The notes beneath the pieces are model-generated. The model did not search any database. It saw nothing but the letters and a program-made list of their open reading frames with translations, and was not told the origin of the DNA. DNA of 64,000 bases from Morella rubra (Eukaryota > Streptophyta > Magnoliopsida > Fagales > Myricaceae), in assembly GCA_003952965.2 (NCBI GenBank), contig CM025852.1:8737970-8801969 (forward strand), written 5' to 3'. A program made the position numbers and the translations under genes. Shown one piece after another: positions 45,890 to 58,970 of the stretch. Numbering within the stretch: the stretch's first letter is position 1; each line of letters starts with the position of its first letter.

Positions 45890-46440
45890 AGAATATAAGG
45901 TGTGAGTCCGAAAATCAACCCAAGAGGGAGGGGGGATGAATTGGGTTTGTAAAAAATTATCCCCCTTTTTGGTGAAAAACTCAAATATGAAAAATATCCC
46001 TTTGGTTTCGTTAATGAAACGCAGATCTAAATAAGTTTAATGCCAAGCCCAAAGATAAACAATAAATAGTAAAAGCAATAATGTCCAAATAGCAATAAAT
46101 GAAAGCAATAATTACGAGAGTAGGGAAAAGAGATAACATAGCTATTTTTAGGTAGTTCGGCCAAGACTTGCATACATCCACCCCCAAAGCTATTGCGTTC
46201 CTTGAGCTTATCCACTATAATCTAATAGTATCTACAACTTAGCTTCCGGGTGCTAAGTAACCGTTACAAGAGTTTTCCCAAGCTTACTCACTCTTCAACT
46301 CGTTACAAATCACAAAGCCTATGAGATTTCTTCTATTCTCACAGGTAAGCCCAAGTGTATCACAAAGTTTAATGATAAGAATAAATAAACAATAGCCCTC
46401 AATGCCAAATCAGCAAAACTAAGCTCAATAAATGGCTAAA
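45890..46440. repeat. Possible retrotransposon fragment inside CACTA B
   Basis: The stretch from AACCCAAGAGGGAGGGGGGA (about 45916) through TAGGTAGTTCGGCCAAG (46150) has no counterpart in elements A or C and differs in style from the subterminal repeats. Wording such as 'TAGTTCGGCC...CATCCACCC' is common in plant Copia LTRs. I cannot find ends or a target duplication. Confidence 0.3.
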
Positions 46441-46995
46441 TGAATCCATGACTTTTTTTATTTGTCACACAAAATGAAAACTGTCCGAATATTATATGTT
46501 GGCATCTAGATACTATTTCTTGAGGAACCTCACAAATTGTCACCCAAAAACAAGGGTGACATGCTTCTCCTATCAAACTTGATTTTGACACCAACAACTT
46601 TTGCTGACAAAATTTTGACTTTGGGTGACAAAAACGTTTGACACCCAAAATCCATTTTGTTGTAGCGTAATAAAACATTAATTGAGACAAAGGAAATCTA
46701 AAAGACTCTAAGGGAAATGAAAATGCATATTGAAAATCCAAAGAGCTGCTAGATAAAACTTGTAAAATTGTCCAAAATTTGCCTGATGTCATAACTAGCT
46801 ACCAATCTAACCTCGGAGTAATTTAATTGTAACTTCGTTCGTCTAGGAAACTTCAAATCCTACTCTGTTTGATGTGTTAAAAACTAGATTCGTAGAGCTT
46901 TCCAGGTCACTATAATTCGAGCATAAATTCTTTGTAAACAAATCTTAGTATAAATTTCAATCTAGCATTTTGGCTCTGACCACACTTTTGTCACC

Positions 46996-49900
46996 CTTAA
47001 ATGAAATAGAATTTTATTGATTCACGGGTTATATCTGTAACACATAACCTTTACATACCATCAGGAAATAAACATTTCTATATTTGCAATAAATAAATAG
47101 GACTTATAAAATTGTTGCCCTATAATAATAATAATAAAAAAAAGATCTATAAATTTTTTTATAGATCTTTTTATTTTGGGTAAGTGAGTAAGTAAAATAA
47201 ATGCAGAAAGAGGAAACAAGGGGGAAGGGGGCCCCCAGCCAGTTCACCATAGAGGTGTTACAAGAGGAAAAAACTAAACAAGACAACACAAGCAAAGAAA
47301 GACTATCTCCTGAGCTTCAAAACGGAATCAGAGAGGCACCAATTGGCAATAAGCGTACGATTTTCCAACGTGGGAGAGAAGCCCTTGAGGAGATTCAATT
47401 TTCCCTTAACCAGCCCATCAACCTCGAGGAGAACATGAACAAGCCTTCTAGATTTGCCAGTGTGCAGTCTAAAATTCCTCTCCTTCTATAAAATTGGGCA
47501 TTACAAATATTATCATTTACATTTGCATTATTTTCCACAAAGAGATAGATAGAGAGAGACTTAAACGAAAAAGTTGGATAGAGAGAGAATAGTACAGAAT
47601 TCTTTACGAGTTATAAATCTGAAATTCATTGCTTCCCCATATTATATGCGCGCAGTATCGAAGTGCTTTTTGAGATATTTGTCGAAACAACGTACGGCGC
47701 ATCTGAATATTAGAAAGCTTCGTTTTTGTAAGCAGCCAGTGAGGCATTTTTCAATGAACAAAGGCATAGGTTCACCGTTGGCTTTCGCAAGGCTTGTGCA
47801 TCGTTCAAACTCTAAGAAAATACAAACTAGGTGCCAAGGGTCCCTAGTCTTTTTCTCCAAATTTCACGATGTTTCGCACCTGTTATGAAACAAACAGCGA
47901 AATTTTACTTAGCTGTGTCGAGCTTAGAGAAACGAGCATCTTTGACGGCCGGAAGTGAAGAACGACCAAAAGATGTAGGTGCAATGGCATTAGCATCAAC
48001 CTCCGCGAGAACAATGACAAGCAGTAGAACATCACAGCCACCATGAGTGCAGCTCTAATGTTTTTTTCAACCATGGGTCTTTATGCGGCCAGTACTTTAG
48101 AAACGTTAATCCCTTTTGTGAAAATTAATGTCAGAATGTAATGAAAATCTAAACCCTTCTTTCATTCTTATAAGAAATTAAGGATGAGGAATACTTGAAT
48201 AATGTCTTTTGGCTAGTGTCATGAGGCTTAAAAGAATTCGATGTTAACAAGTTGTACTATTAGAGACGTTTTAGAAAAATTACTTCTATAAATATGCAAC
48301 AATTTAATGGAACTTTAGGCAGCACCACGAAAAGGCATATATAGTACGTTGAAAATAGAATAACCCAACTTGATTGCATAATATATTCAGGTGTGAATAC
48401 GAAGAAGATTTCCTAATTTAACTTTATCATGAGTTATTTAAACTCATTTTATAATTAATTATTATTTAAGCTTGGTTCTTTAATAAAGAAACAAAAAGCA
48501 AGTATAGTTTCCACGATTCTAGTTTATTGTTGGACCTTTGAGCCACCATATGTGCAGAAATCACCACTAAAGCTTTTGTGTTTTGGAAAAGAAAGTAAAA
48601 AAAAAAAAGAAGAAGAAGAAAAAGAGCTTTTTCGGCAATAGAAAGCTAACATTGTAAAATTGTAGGGGCACGGCATAGAGCCAGCTTATTCCATAAGATA
48701 TGAAAGCATGAATAGAAATATTAAAGTTATTGATTCGATCCAAAAGCGAGACAAAATGCTATGTGCTATAACCAGCTTATTTTATAGAAAGCTTTTATCT
48801 CAATGAAAATCTTGTTTAAAGAGGGTAACGTAATTGGTAGACCAGTGGTAGGTAACTGCAAATTGAGGGAGTTTTTGAAAGGTAGACCAGAGGGTAACTC
48901 AATCACTAGGATTTCATGAGCCTCTAGAAAAGTTTATCGCGTCGTTATAAGTACGTAAGAAGTATTTTGTTAAAACAAGAGAAAAATTATTTTGCCTTCC
49001 CAAACAAGAGAAAAAGTAGGTTATGTTCTCCAGTAAATTAAATTTCATTATTAGAGTTGTATACATTTTTCTAAGGTTAAATTAATTAGTAATTGCTTAA
49101 CTAGATTAGGATTTTTATTATTCCTTTTACTTGTATAACATATATTTGTGAATTTATAAAAACTAATTAACCAAACCAACAATATTATTTTATCACAAAA
49201 TAGATTAGTTCTTCGTTTGTTCATATACACGTTGAGACACACAAAATTCATATTGAAAATTACATCACAAGTAATTAAGTTACACTAGTACCATGAGGAA
49301 GATGATTCACTATCACTCAGTCACGTGGCCCCAAGTCACTCGGGAATGCGTTGCCTTTACAAAAGACCTGTTCGGCATGATGTACATGGACCTTTTAGGT
49401 ACAAGTGGCGTAGACAGTTCCATGTGGATTTTAAATTAACAGGTACTAGCTAGTCTTACGTAGCAGTTTGAGTGACTTGGGTTAGATGTCTATTTGCGAT
49501 TGGTGGTGATGTGTCCTTGTTAACCACGTGGGATTTATTTCATTAATAGGACAACCAAGTTGAAGGAATGGTCATTCTTGTACATGAAGGATTTCCTAGG
49601 GACTAGTGTAGGGCGAAATAAACCCTAACGACCAGTTTAGAATCCGATCACATTAGATGATGTGCGTTTTATAAAAACTTGTAGGATTGGTAGAATTTTT
49701 TTATAGAATTGTAAATATTTCTGTAGTTTGAAGTTTTATAGGTTTTTGTGTAAAATTTATTGAAATATTTTATAGATATTTGATTTTTATTGGAGTTCGT
49801 AAAAAGATGTTGAGAGAGATGATTTGTTGTAATTTTGAAATAAGAAAGTATTGGAGTTTGGTGAAAAAGTATGGATAGAGAATATTTGTTGAATTTTTTT

Positions 49901-52216
49901 TTTTTAAAAGGTACATATTGGAGTTTGTGTGAAAATCTCTAGGAGTTTGGGTACAAAAATGTTAAGCCTAAGACAAATAATGAAAATGAAGTTATACGAG
50001 CTTGAGTTGTCAATAAATTGCTTGGTTTATTTGGAACATTATATGAGGCAATTTTCACTTTGTAGATTAAATCACTAAGTTCGTCATGTTGAGTATTCCA
50101 ATTAGTAAATTCAGGTTAATATGTACCCTATGTTAGGAATTGACTATTAGATCATGCCACATGTTCTTCCGTTTCAACCATCAAATCTCAACTAAAGTCA
50201 CATTTTGGAATACTTTTGTATTAGGAAAAATATCATTTTGCATCTCCGAACTATAAGGTCAATGTCACTTAGGGATCTAAAATACCAAGTTCGTCAGGTG
50301 TGACATTCAAACTATTGAAACGGATAAATGTGCGCCCTCCGATGGATCCTACAACAAAAATGTGCACATATGGGTCTTGGGACATGATTTTCACATCAAA
50401 TTCTTTCAAAAGTCTCACATTGATGAATTTTAGTAGTTCAATGGCTCAATATAGTAAACTTGATAGTTTGGACTGCCTAAATGACATTGGTCCCATACTT
50501 CGGAGACAAAAACTAATTTTTTCCCTTTGCATTTTGAAAGGTTAATGAAGTCAACTTTATTGTTTAAACCGTAAAGAGACATTAGTTTCTTAATTTGTAT
50601 CGTGAAAAATGACGATCCCCTACGTACAGAAAGCTCATCTTATAAGCTTCAGAAGGTCAATTAGGGCTCCTACAAACACGTGAACACGTGAAGATCAGCT
50701 CATTCGATTTCCAAGATTTACTATATTGACGACGAAAGCAACGTTGAAAGGTTAACTTTATTCGATTGTCAAGTACAATTCATACATCTTCAGAATGGCC
50801 TGTTCGAGTTTTGAGATGAGAATTTCTAATTTATTTTATTATTTTATATTAGGAGTAAGCCATCACTTGGTAACTTCTTTGAAGTGTCTTCATTTGAAGT
50901 TGGCATAAAATTTCTAGTTAAAAATTGAAATTTTATGTGCAGGTCATAAACAAAAGTTATTTTTAAAGTATTTGTGACAAAGATTCTCAATTTAAAGTTC
51001 TTGGTACATATCAAAATGAAACAGTATGGACTCAATCAAACTAAGATTGTCTGTCTTGTTTGGGTACAGTGATCTGGAATATGTTCTGATTAATTGTTTC
51101 GCCTCCCATCCATACGATAATATAGGCCCCAAAAAATTGTTTGTAACCTAGTTTTTGCTTTACGTGATATCAAGGAAACTAGAGTACTTTTATCCTCAAA
51201 ATATGGGGGTAGTGTCAAAAAGGCTCAAACTATTAATTTCGTCACATTGCCCCTTCTTACTATCAAAATTCATCAATTTTTGCCCTTTAACTAAATCATA
51301 TGGTTGCAATGAGTGAAGAATAAACTACGTGGCATAATCTTGAAGGCTCGATCCCATTAAAGTATGTATATTAATGAATTTTGATAGTTTGAGAGCGCAA
51401 TGTAACGAAATTGATAGTTTAAACCCTTAAATACTGAGGAAAGAGCGGGATGGTCAGGACAAATAAAAACCTTGGGAATAAGATGACAAACCAAGAATAA
51501 TAGAAAAGCTCAGGACAATAGTGAGACTGGTTGGGAAAGTGTTTGGATCACTCAAGATGTTTGTGGGAAGTTCGGAAATCACACTTTAGCTCACACTCAG
51601 ATAAATAAGCTCACCACCTAAATAGAAACACAAATGGATATAGAAATTACCACCCAACTAATCCAACATAGGATACAGAGTATGAACTCGCCACCTATAA
51701 GAATCCACCGAAGGATAAAAGTTAAACTTTCCACCTATCAGAATCAAACGAAGGATAAGAGTTTAGAGAAGAAATCTTTCTTCAAAGAAGCCTACGGCTT
51801 AAGTTGTATAAACACTCAAATCTGTATTTTTCCATAGCTAGAGAAGGATATAAATAGTAGAGCTTGAAATAACCCCTCAAGCTTGAGTAGATGAATTACA
51901 ACTACTAAAACATTAATTGAGACTTAGGAAACATAAAAGACTTTTAGAGAAATGAAAATACATATTGAAAATCCAAAGAGCTGCCAGGTAAAAGTAGTAA
52001 AATTGTCCAAAATTTGCTACACCTCGTAATTAGTTGCCAGTCTGACCTCCTAGGAGTAATTTAATCATAACTTCGTCGAAAAAACTTCTAATCATAGTCC
52101 GTTTGATTGTAACTAAACTCGTAGAACTTTCGAACAAGCTATAATTCAAGCATAAATTCTTCGTAAAAAAATCTTATTTTTTATTTCAATTTAGCATTTT
52201 GATTCTAGCCACACTT
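46996..52216. repeat. Tandem segmental duplication, copy 2
   Basis: Starts TTAAATGAAATAGAATTTTATTG, immediately after copy 1, and runs collinear with it to GATTCTAGCCACACTT, where CACTA C begins. It lacks both later insertions of copy 1. It has its own extra stretch at about 47165-47500, rich in Glu/Lys codons by chance, flanked by the inverted pair AGATCTATAAA / TTTATAGATCT at 47143-47168. 48092-51433 is non-coding. Confidence 0.9.
47642..48074 (-). pseudogene. Broken second copy of the secreted cysteine-rich gene
   Basis: Collinear with 36418-36864. The start and first residues are kept (MVEKNIRAALMVAVM), but a net one-base loss inside the signal-peptide coding region (near 48020) throws the frame, which then stops near 47883. 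A second open frame, 47642-47860, still encodes the C-terminal half with the CX3C-X10-CX3C cysteines. A ten-base gap relative to copy 1 lies near 47828. It cannot make the full protein. Confidence 0.85.
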
Positions 52217-52889
52217 CACTACAACAGTTTTCACTTTCAGTGGCGAAATTTTTTGTCGCTGAAAATAGGATTTTCATCGCTGAAGGCCCATCGTTGAAAG
52301 TCATCAGCGACGGAATTTCACGGCGACGCAAATGAGTGATCTTCAGCGGCAAAAATTAGTTCGTCGCTGAAAATGTGACTTTTAGCGGCTAACTTTTTCA
52401 CTGCTGAAGGATGATATTTGCGTCGCTGAAGGATACTTTTCATCGCTGAAAGTTACCCTGCCAAACCACAAAGTTGCACTTTTAGCGATGAAATGGTCAT
52501 CGCTAATACGCATTCGAACCACATGTCGCGTTCAAACGATAGTATTTGTGACGAACGATCTCGTCACAATTACCTTTAACATATTCAACGACGAATTTGT
52601 AATTCGTCACAAATAATTCCATTCGAATAGTTAATATCGTGCGAACGAGAATTAGTGACCATATTGGCAATGAAAGTATTTTGTAGCTGAAAATTATTTG
52701 TAGTTCGAATAAGAGTTGTTGTTCGAACAGAGATGCGGTTCGAACAATGTTGATTGTTCGAACTGGATTTCGTCTATTTCGTTTCTAAATTAGCAACGAA
52801 ATAAGTTCGTCGCGGAAAGTAATCTATGTTCAAATGGGTGAATTTGGTTCGAATGAGTTACCCGTTCGATATGCAATTCGAACGTGTTA

Positions 52890-53776
52890 TCTTTTTGCAG
52901 AACCTCCAAATTAAACCTGATATTCTCAAATTACAAATACCAAAAACAAATAAATTCCATAAATCTCTCAACCAACACAAACTTCAAATATTCCATTAAA
53001 TCTCTCAACCAACACAAACTTCAAATATTCCATAATCTCTAAATCATCACAAACTTCAAATATTCCATAAATCTCTCAACCAACAAAAAGAACAAAATTC
53101 AAGAGAAATATAGTGCAATTGAGATCATTTGTAGCTTTCCTCATGTATCACAATTGGCAAGTTGCAATAAAGAAAATGACACACTTTATGCTTACAAGAT
53201 AAATAAGACATTGTTGCTAGTGCAGCCCCACGGTGCATAGCTGTGCAACATATGGCTGCCTTTTGGAAAGAATACTTCAATAAGGGAACCAGATGCAGCC
53301 AGTACTTCCTGCAATAAATCAAACAAGTCATTTCAATTAAATGATTGTAAACACAATCCTTTCAATCTCTAAATTTATGTATGTTTTTCACTTGTGTTTA
53401 GAAGAAAGAATGAATGAGAATGGTGCGTTAAACCTTGGGAGAGGCCCGAATGCATGTAAATGCAAAATTTGTGTAGGCCTCCACTAGGTGTGGCTCTTGG
53501 TAACATATATATATATGAAGAATTAAGAGCCATTACTGATGCTGCATATGTAAACCTTTCAAAAGTGGTGACAGATAATAAAAATCCATAAATTCAAATA
53601 TGAAAGAGAAATTCCAAATGTAGGTTCTTAAAGTAAGTATATCTAGTTCACATAAGTTCAAATCCTAGAAAATGTTCCAACATTCAAAAACTTAATCCAA
53701 AATTATGAACAATACCAAAAAATATCAATAATATCAAAACCCTCAATGAAAACCTTATAATTTGCCAATGAAGTCC
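52890..53776. repeat. Non-coding 3' part of CACTA C with a 36-37-bp tandem repeat
   Basis: AAATCTCTCAACCAACACAA-type units start at 52961 and 52998, with decayed ones at 53034 and 53069: a 36-37-bp period between 52952 and 53085. The rest, up to the stop of the Transposase_24 gene, is AT-rich. A 68-codon frame at 53125-53331 (minus) has no recognisable domain. Confidence 0.7.
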
Positions 53777-53779
53777 TAC

Positions 53780-55333
53780 CTACGAATCTCGTTGCGCAAA
53801 TTGTGCCTTAAGTAGTTGAAGTTGCTCTTGAATTTGCCTCTGTGCCTCCTGCATTTCTGCTTGTTGGTTTTTTAGGTTATCATACTCGCTCTGTCTTGCC
53901 TTCAGCTCTTCTATTGTAGCTTTAGCTGCCTCTAACTCACGAACAAGCTCGGGATCCCTTTGTATGGACACAGTAGAGGATGAGGCAGCAATAGGCTTCA
54001 CAGAGCGACCCAAACCTCTCACATAGCCAGATCTTGTCCCAAGGACTTGAGTAAAAATGTCAACGTCTTTTGGTGCTCCTGACTCTGTAGTTGATTGGGA
54101 TTGGATCTCCACCATCTTCTCCTACAATCATAAAACTAAATTATGGATTCTATTAACATAATAAAGTAATCTTTCAAAATAATATGAAAAATTTACTTAC
54201 ATAATTTTCTCTAGCAACATCAGACACCCACCCTTCACCATTTTTTTTTATTATGCGTCTTACTATATAAATCTGCAGCTGTTGGTGTTCCAACCTCGGG
54301 GTCTTGCTGCACAATTCATAGGTCAAAAGAAAGAAAATTTAGCTAATCTATGAAATTAAAATGTGGTAATAATTATGTAGTATACTTACCAATTTCTTTC
54401 TATGCCAAACAAATGGTCTTGAACCACCAGTGTGGTGTACCTTCAATTTCGCTCTATTATTGGTGTTAATTCGACTACGCTCCTGCAAATGCAATAACAT
54501 CCATAATCTGCTTATCATTAAAAAAATGTCGTTGCTTTTCATATTATAATTACCTGATAAGAAGGTTGGGAGAATAGTTCACAGCATGCAATCCAGTTTT
54601 CTACAGACGTATCTACTGGTCGATGTTGCAATGCTTCATCCTTACTCCCAAACTTCTTAAAATGTTTGTATAGTTTTGCCTTGTGATTTTTGAAAGCCGC
54701 ATTCATTATAGAATTCACAGTTTCTCTATCTTCCTGTCGATCATAATTGAGCTCGAAGTCATCCTGTAAAAAGAACACAAAAACAAATTAGTAATATATA
54801 TGAGGGCGATGTGATTAAACAATTAGATACATACCAAAACACGCTCCCTGATATATTCTTTTATAGAATTCGGAACCTTTGCCCAGGTGGCGTACCAAAT
54901 GGAGCATGCATTCGAACAAGTGTTCCAATCAATGTCGCAAGACGACTAGATTCATCACCATCTGTGCCCCGGTGCCCGTCAGGGATACTGACTGGTATCT
55001 TACCGCTCGCCCGCACTTTGGCAAAAGTTACTCCTCTCGACTTCCCACGCCTTCGTTTGGCAGGTGTAGTTGCTAGAAATATAATTCAAGTGAGTTAGAA
55101 GATTAAAATCTACGTGAATGCATAGTCAAAATTATCTACCCAAAAGTAATATAGAGTTTAGAGAACTTACAGGCCACGCTACTCTGTGCGAGAGGAGGGC
55201 TGTTTAAAGGTGTTTCATCAGACACCCTCGGGCTGTACCAGGGGTAGACTGCGTAGGTTGGGAAGTCTCCACATGGTTTGATGAAATGGTAAGAGCGGAT
55301 TACTGACGTTTTCCACCTATCGCCATGATGCTA
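53780..55333 (-). pseudogene. CACTA C second protein, Transposase_24 (TnpA-like), nearly intact exons
   Basis: Exons in transcript order: about 55333-55170 (degenerate start); 55072-54840 (KSRGVTFAKVRASGKIPVSI); 54764-54556 (DDFELNYDRQEDRETVNSIM); 54483-54391 (INTNNRAKLKVHHTGGSRPF); 54305-54201 (EVGTPTAADLYSKTHN); and 54121-53780. Clear GT-AG junctions separate them. The last exon has FTQVLGTRSGYVRGLGRSV and a Gln/Glu-rich coiled coil (LEAAKATIEELKARQ...) and is shorter than in element A. One frame change lies near 54875 and a stop near 55310. By family the protein binds subterminal repeats and acts with the TNP2-like transposase. Confidence 0.85.
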
Positions 55334-55354
55334 ACCTGACAAATTAAAGTACAA

Positions 55355-58300
55355 TCAATTCGTATCATCGGTGGACGTGCCATCATCAGTAGAAATCGAC
55401 AAACTTTCTTCCTCATCGGTGGTGACTTCTTCCTCCTCACTTTCATCATCTATAAAGTCGTCTTCTTCAACCATTTCCTCTACTTCGGTCGAAGCATCTA
55501 CAGTTTCGGGCTCAACATCATTTCTATGCAATGGGATCAAATCATAATCCCCGAAATCTACAAATAGCTGAAAGGACTCAGTTTCTTGATATGCTTCATT
55601 CCGTATTGCCTCTTCAATCTCCTTGTCACCACTGTCTACCACTTCAGGAATATCATAAATGTTCCTATGACCAAGTTTTTGAACCACCCGCCAGTGACCA
55701 CCAAAGTCAGTGTCAGGTAAATAAAACACTTGATTAGCTTGACTACAAAGTATGAATGGATCATTTGGTACCATTTGCGAGATGTGTTCACACTTGTAAA
55801 ATATTTATCTGTGCGTATACCTACATTCTGTTTTTCCACATCCCACCAATCACATTTGAATAAGTACACGACATTCCTCGTAAATATGTAACGCAAAGAT
55901 ATCCAATACCACACCGTAAAAATCAATATCCTTCCCATCGTGATCTCCTGGAACAACCACTCCACTATTTTGAGTTTTACGGCATTGTTCTCTGTCAGTA
56001 GTGTGATACCTAACCCCTCCGACGATACATCCAGAGTATCGTTTAGCACGTTCATCAGGACCACATGCTAATGCATATAAATCATCATGCACATTTGACG
56101 GATTTTCATCACGCAAGTTGTTAATCTATAAAACATGAAAACAAAACATTATCATAAGTACATGGCAAACAAATCCTATGAAATAATATCAATATAAATG
56201 AAATAAATGTCTTCTTAGTTAAGAATTCATACACGTTTCTTGAACCACTCTGGAAACTCTTCCTCATGCTGACTCTCGACATTGGTTGAACTTTGTCTCT
56301 TTAGAATGTCAATATGTTCACTATAGTTATACTATTAATCAATAAAAATGTACGTAAAGAAATTGAAATTGAAAATACCAATATGAAATATAATTGAGAA
56401 CTTACTTCAGGTATGCATCAATCTCAGAGCAATTGTTCAACACATACCATCTAGCTTTTCTGAACTCTGCTCCTAACAAATCATACCCTGCTTCAGCTCC
56501 TAATGGCCTAACATCTTGTGAAAAAATACTGAACTTATCACATGTCAGATGCTCATTTCCTCCAACAATATTTCTGTCCCCTCTGTTAAAACGTGTCTCA
56601 ACACCACCAAGATACATAGAACAGAACGTCAGACACTCGTAATCCACATATGCCTCAGCGATTGACCCCTCTGCGCGTGCTTTATTGCGTGCAAACCGTT
56701 TAAGTCTCCCCAAAAACCGCTCCATCGGATACATCCACCTGATATTGTACTGGGCCAGCGAGGATAGCTTCACGAGGAAGGTGGACAGCCAAATGAACCA
56801 TTACATCAAAGAATGAAGGTGGAAATATTCTCTCCAACTTACATAGGATCATGCCAATATCTTCATCCAAACGCCTCAAGACATCCATATTCAATGTACG
56901 TGAACACAAATCCCTGAAAAATAGGCTCAGCTCTGTTATTGCAACCCGAACATCTTTGGTCAAATAACCACGAATCGCAACGGAAGTAGACGCTGTAAAA
57001 ATACGTGACAATCGTGACTTTTCATTCCAGTGATTTTACCTTCATTCTCTTTCACACAACGAGAGATATTAGAAGCATACCCATCTGGAAACTTTACATT
57101 TCTCACCCAATTACAAAATTCAATCCTCTCTTTCTTTGTTAAGGTATAACATGCATGCGGCATAACATAGGATTGACCACGAGGTTGTAGATGTAAATCT
57201 CTCTTCACCTTCATCTTAGCTAAATCTTTTGAGAGTTCACTGTATCTTTCGTCTTACCCTCAATATTCAACAATGTCCGAAAATATTCTCACATATATTT
57301 TTCTCGATATGCATAACATCCAAATTGTGGCGCATTTTCAAAGTTGACCAGTATGGTAACTCAAAAAATATACTCTTCTTTGTCCAATTCAACTCCTCCT
57401 TAGTACGTTTTCTCTTCTTCAAAGCTTTACTAAACTGTACTGGTCTTACACTCGACAACTGCATTAATATATCCTCACCTGACAATTCTCTTGGTGGTAG
57501 CCCATACTCTTCTTCACCATCAAACATTGTTCGATTCTTCCTCCAACTGTGGTCCATTGGTAAATAACGACGATGACCCATGTAGCACATCTTTCTACTG
57601 TGTGATAGATATTTAAAAGCAGTAGATTGGTTACACGTCGGACATGCCAATTTTCCCTTCGTACTCCAGCCAGATAAATTACCGTACGCCGAAAAATCAT
57701 TGATAGTCCACATCACTGCTGCATGCATTTGAAAATAACTAGATGTTGATGCATCAAATGTACGAACACCTTCGACCCATAATATTTTCAACTCTTCCAC
57801 CAAAGGTTGTAAGTAAACATCAATATCGTTTCCTGGAGATCTTGGTCCGGGAATAAGTAACGTCATCATAAAGAATGGATCCTTCATGCACTTCCAAGGT
57901 GGCAAATTGTATGGCATAAGCACCACTGGCCATATGCTATAACTTGTACTCATATTGCCAAATGGATTAAATCCATCGGCGGCTAACCCAAGACGAATAT
58001 TGCGAGCTTCCCGTCCAAACCATTCATGTTCCTTGTCGAACTCTTTCCATGCCAACGAGTCTGCCGGATGCCTCAAGTTATCTTCATCTAGGATCCGTTT
58101 TTCTCTATGCCATCTCATGTCCTCAGCCGTCTTCTTTGAAATAAACAACTTTTGCAATCTTGGTATTAATGGGAAATGACGTAGAACTTTCTTAGGAACT
58201 TTCTTCCATTTTGTTGCACTATTGACCCATCTAGATTCACCACATACCGGGCACACTTCTAACTTCTTTGTTTCCTTCCAAAACAAAATACAGTCATTGA

Positions 58301-58970
58301 CACATGCATGTATGGGTATATAATCAAGACCCAGACCCCGATTTAATGTTCTTGCCTCCCTATATGATTTAGGTAGTGTCTCTCCTTCTGGAAGAGCTTC
58401 TTTAATCAAATCTAAGATCATATTAAATGCTGCAATACTCATATTGTGTAGGGTCTTTATATGCATCAATCGTACAATGAATGCTAACTTTGAAAAACGC
58501 TCACAACCCGGATAAAGAGGACGTCTTGCATCTTCCAATAGGCGATCAAAATCCTTTGCTCCATATTCCCCTGTAGTTGGTTCATCATTATTTCCTCCAT
58601 CTCCAGATGTTGTACCCGTAAACATCCCCGCACCGATATCCTCCAACATTTCATCTATTTCCTCGATCGGTTCGTCAGCATCATTCACTTCATTCTGTTG
58701 CTATCATCCACATAGCATCAGCATGCCTAAACTCACCATATGGTTCACCGTGCAACACCCATTTAGTATAACTTTTATCAATCCCATGCACAATCAAATG
58801 ATCCTCAACTCTCCCCACTTATTGAAAGTATACATTCATACACCACCGACAAGGGCACCTCATCTCATTCTTGTCATCCACACATCCACGTGCCATAATC
58901 ATGAACTGTTTTACCCCTTCTAAATACCTCTTCCGAATCGATTAGTTTCATTCATCCAACTCTTATCCAT
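55355..58970 (-). pseudogene. CACTA C transposase, TNP2-like, best-preserved copy
   Basis: The N-terminus begins MDKSWMNETNRFG (58970) and continues in shifted frame as the Transpos_assoc domain (CPCRWCMN, HLIVHGIDKSYTKWVLH), with an in-frame stop near 58815. A long open frame, 58688-57267 (473 codons), then holds Transposase_21: RLGLAADGFNPFGNMS, IPGPRSPGNDIDVYLQPL, LSGWSTKGKLACPTC and LPYWSTLKMRHNLDVMHIEK. It breaks at 57267. Shifted frames carry DUF4218 (57214-56402: MILCKLERIFPPSFF, MYPMERFLGRLKRFARNKAR) and, after an intron, DUF4216 (56116-55355), ending in a very acidic tail (EEDDFIDDESEEEEVTTDEEE). Acidic residues in the DGFNPFG, GNDIDVYL and HIEK blocks are probably part of the catalytic set. 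At least four frame breaks disable it. Confidence 0.92.

Larger units (their letters stand above)
41479..46667 (+). mobile_element. CACTA transposon B, internally deleted (5189 bp, TSD TAA)
   Basis: Ends are CACTACAAGAAAATTGG at 41479 and TTTTGTTGTAGCG at 46667 (one change from TGTAGTG). TAA flanks both sides (41476-41478 and 46668-46670). The paralogous empty site is in copy 2 near 51897-51910 (ACAACTACTAAAACATT). Subterminal repeats of the GTCCGAACGG kind are at 41580-43240 and 44710-45540. It holds the Transposase_32-like gene and a leader-like stretch (45560-45760) resembling 4010-4140 of element A, but the TNP2 and Transposase_24 genes are gone. It depends on another copy for movement. 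Confidence 0.93.
36041..46989. repeat. Tandem segmental duplication, copy 1 (with two later insertions)
   Basis: Starts AGAAATAGAATTTTATTGAT and continues collinear with 46996-52216: the cysteine-rich gene, then about 3.3 kb of non-coding DNA (37680-40990, pairing with 48092-51433), then an LTR-like segment. Without the inserted CACTA B (41479-46667) and the 786-bp element (36890-37675) the unit is about 5.0 kb. Small indels and many substitutions separate the copies. 37680-40990 has no convincing coding frame; 40867-40890 is a (TA)n run. Confidence 0.9.

Noticed and set aside
47201..47491. 96-codon Glu/Lys-rich frame in duplication copy 2
   Set aside because: It is absent from the matching place in copy 1, has no domain, and lies in a stretch framed by an inverted pair, so it is probably part of a small insertion.
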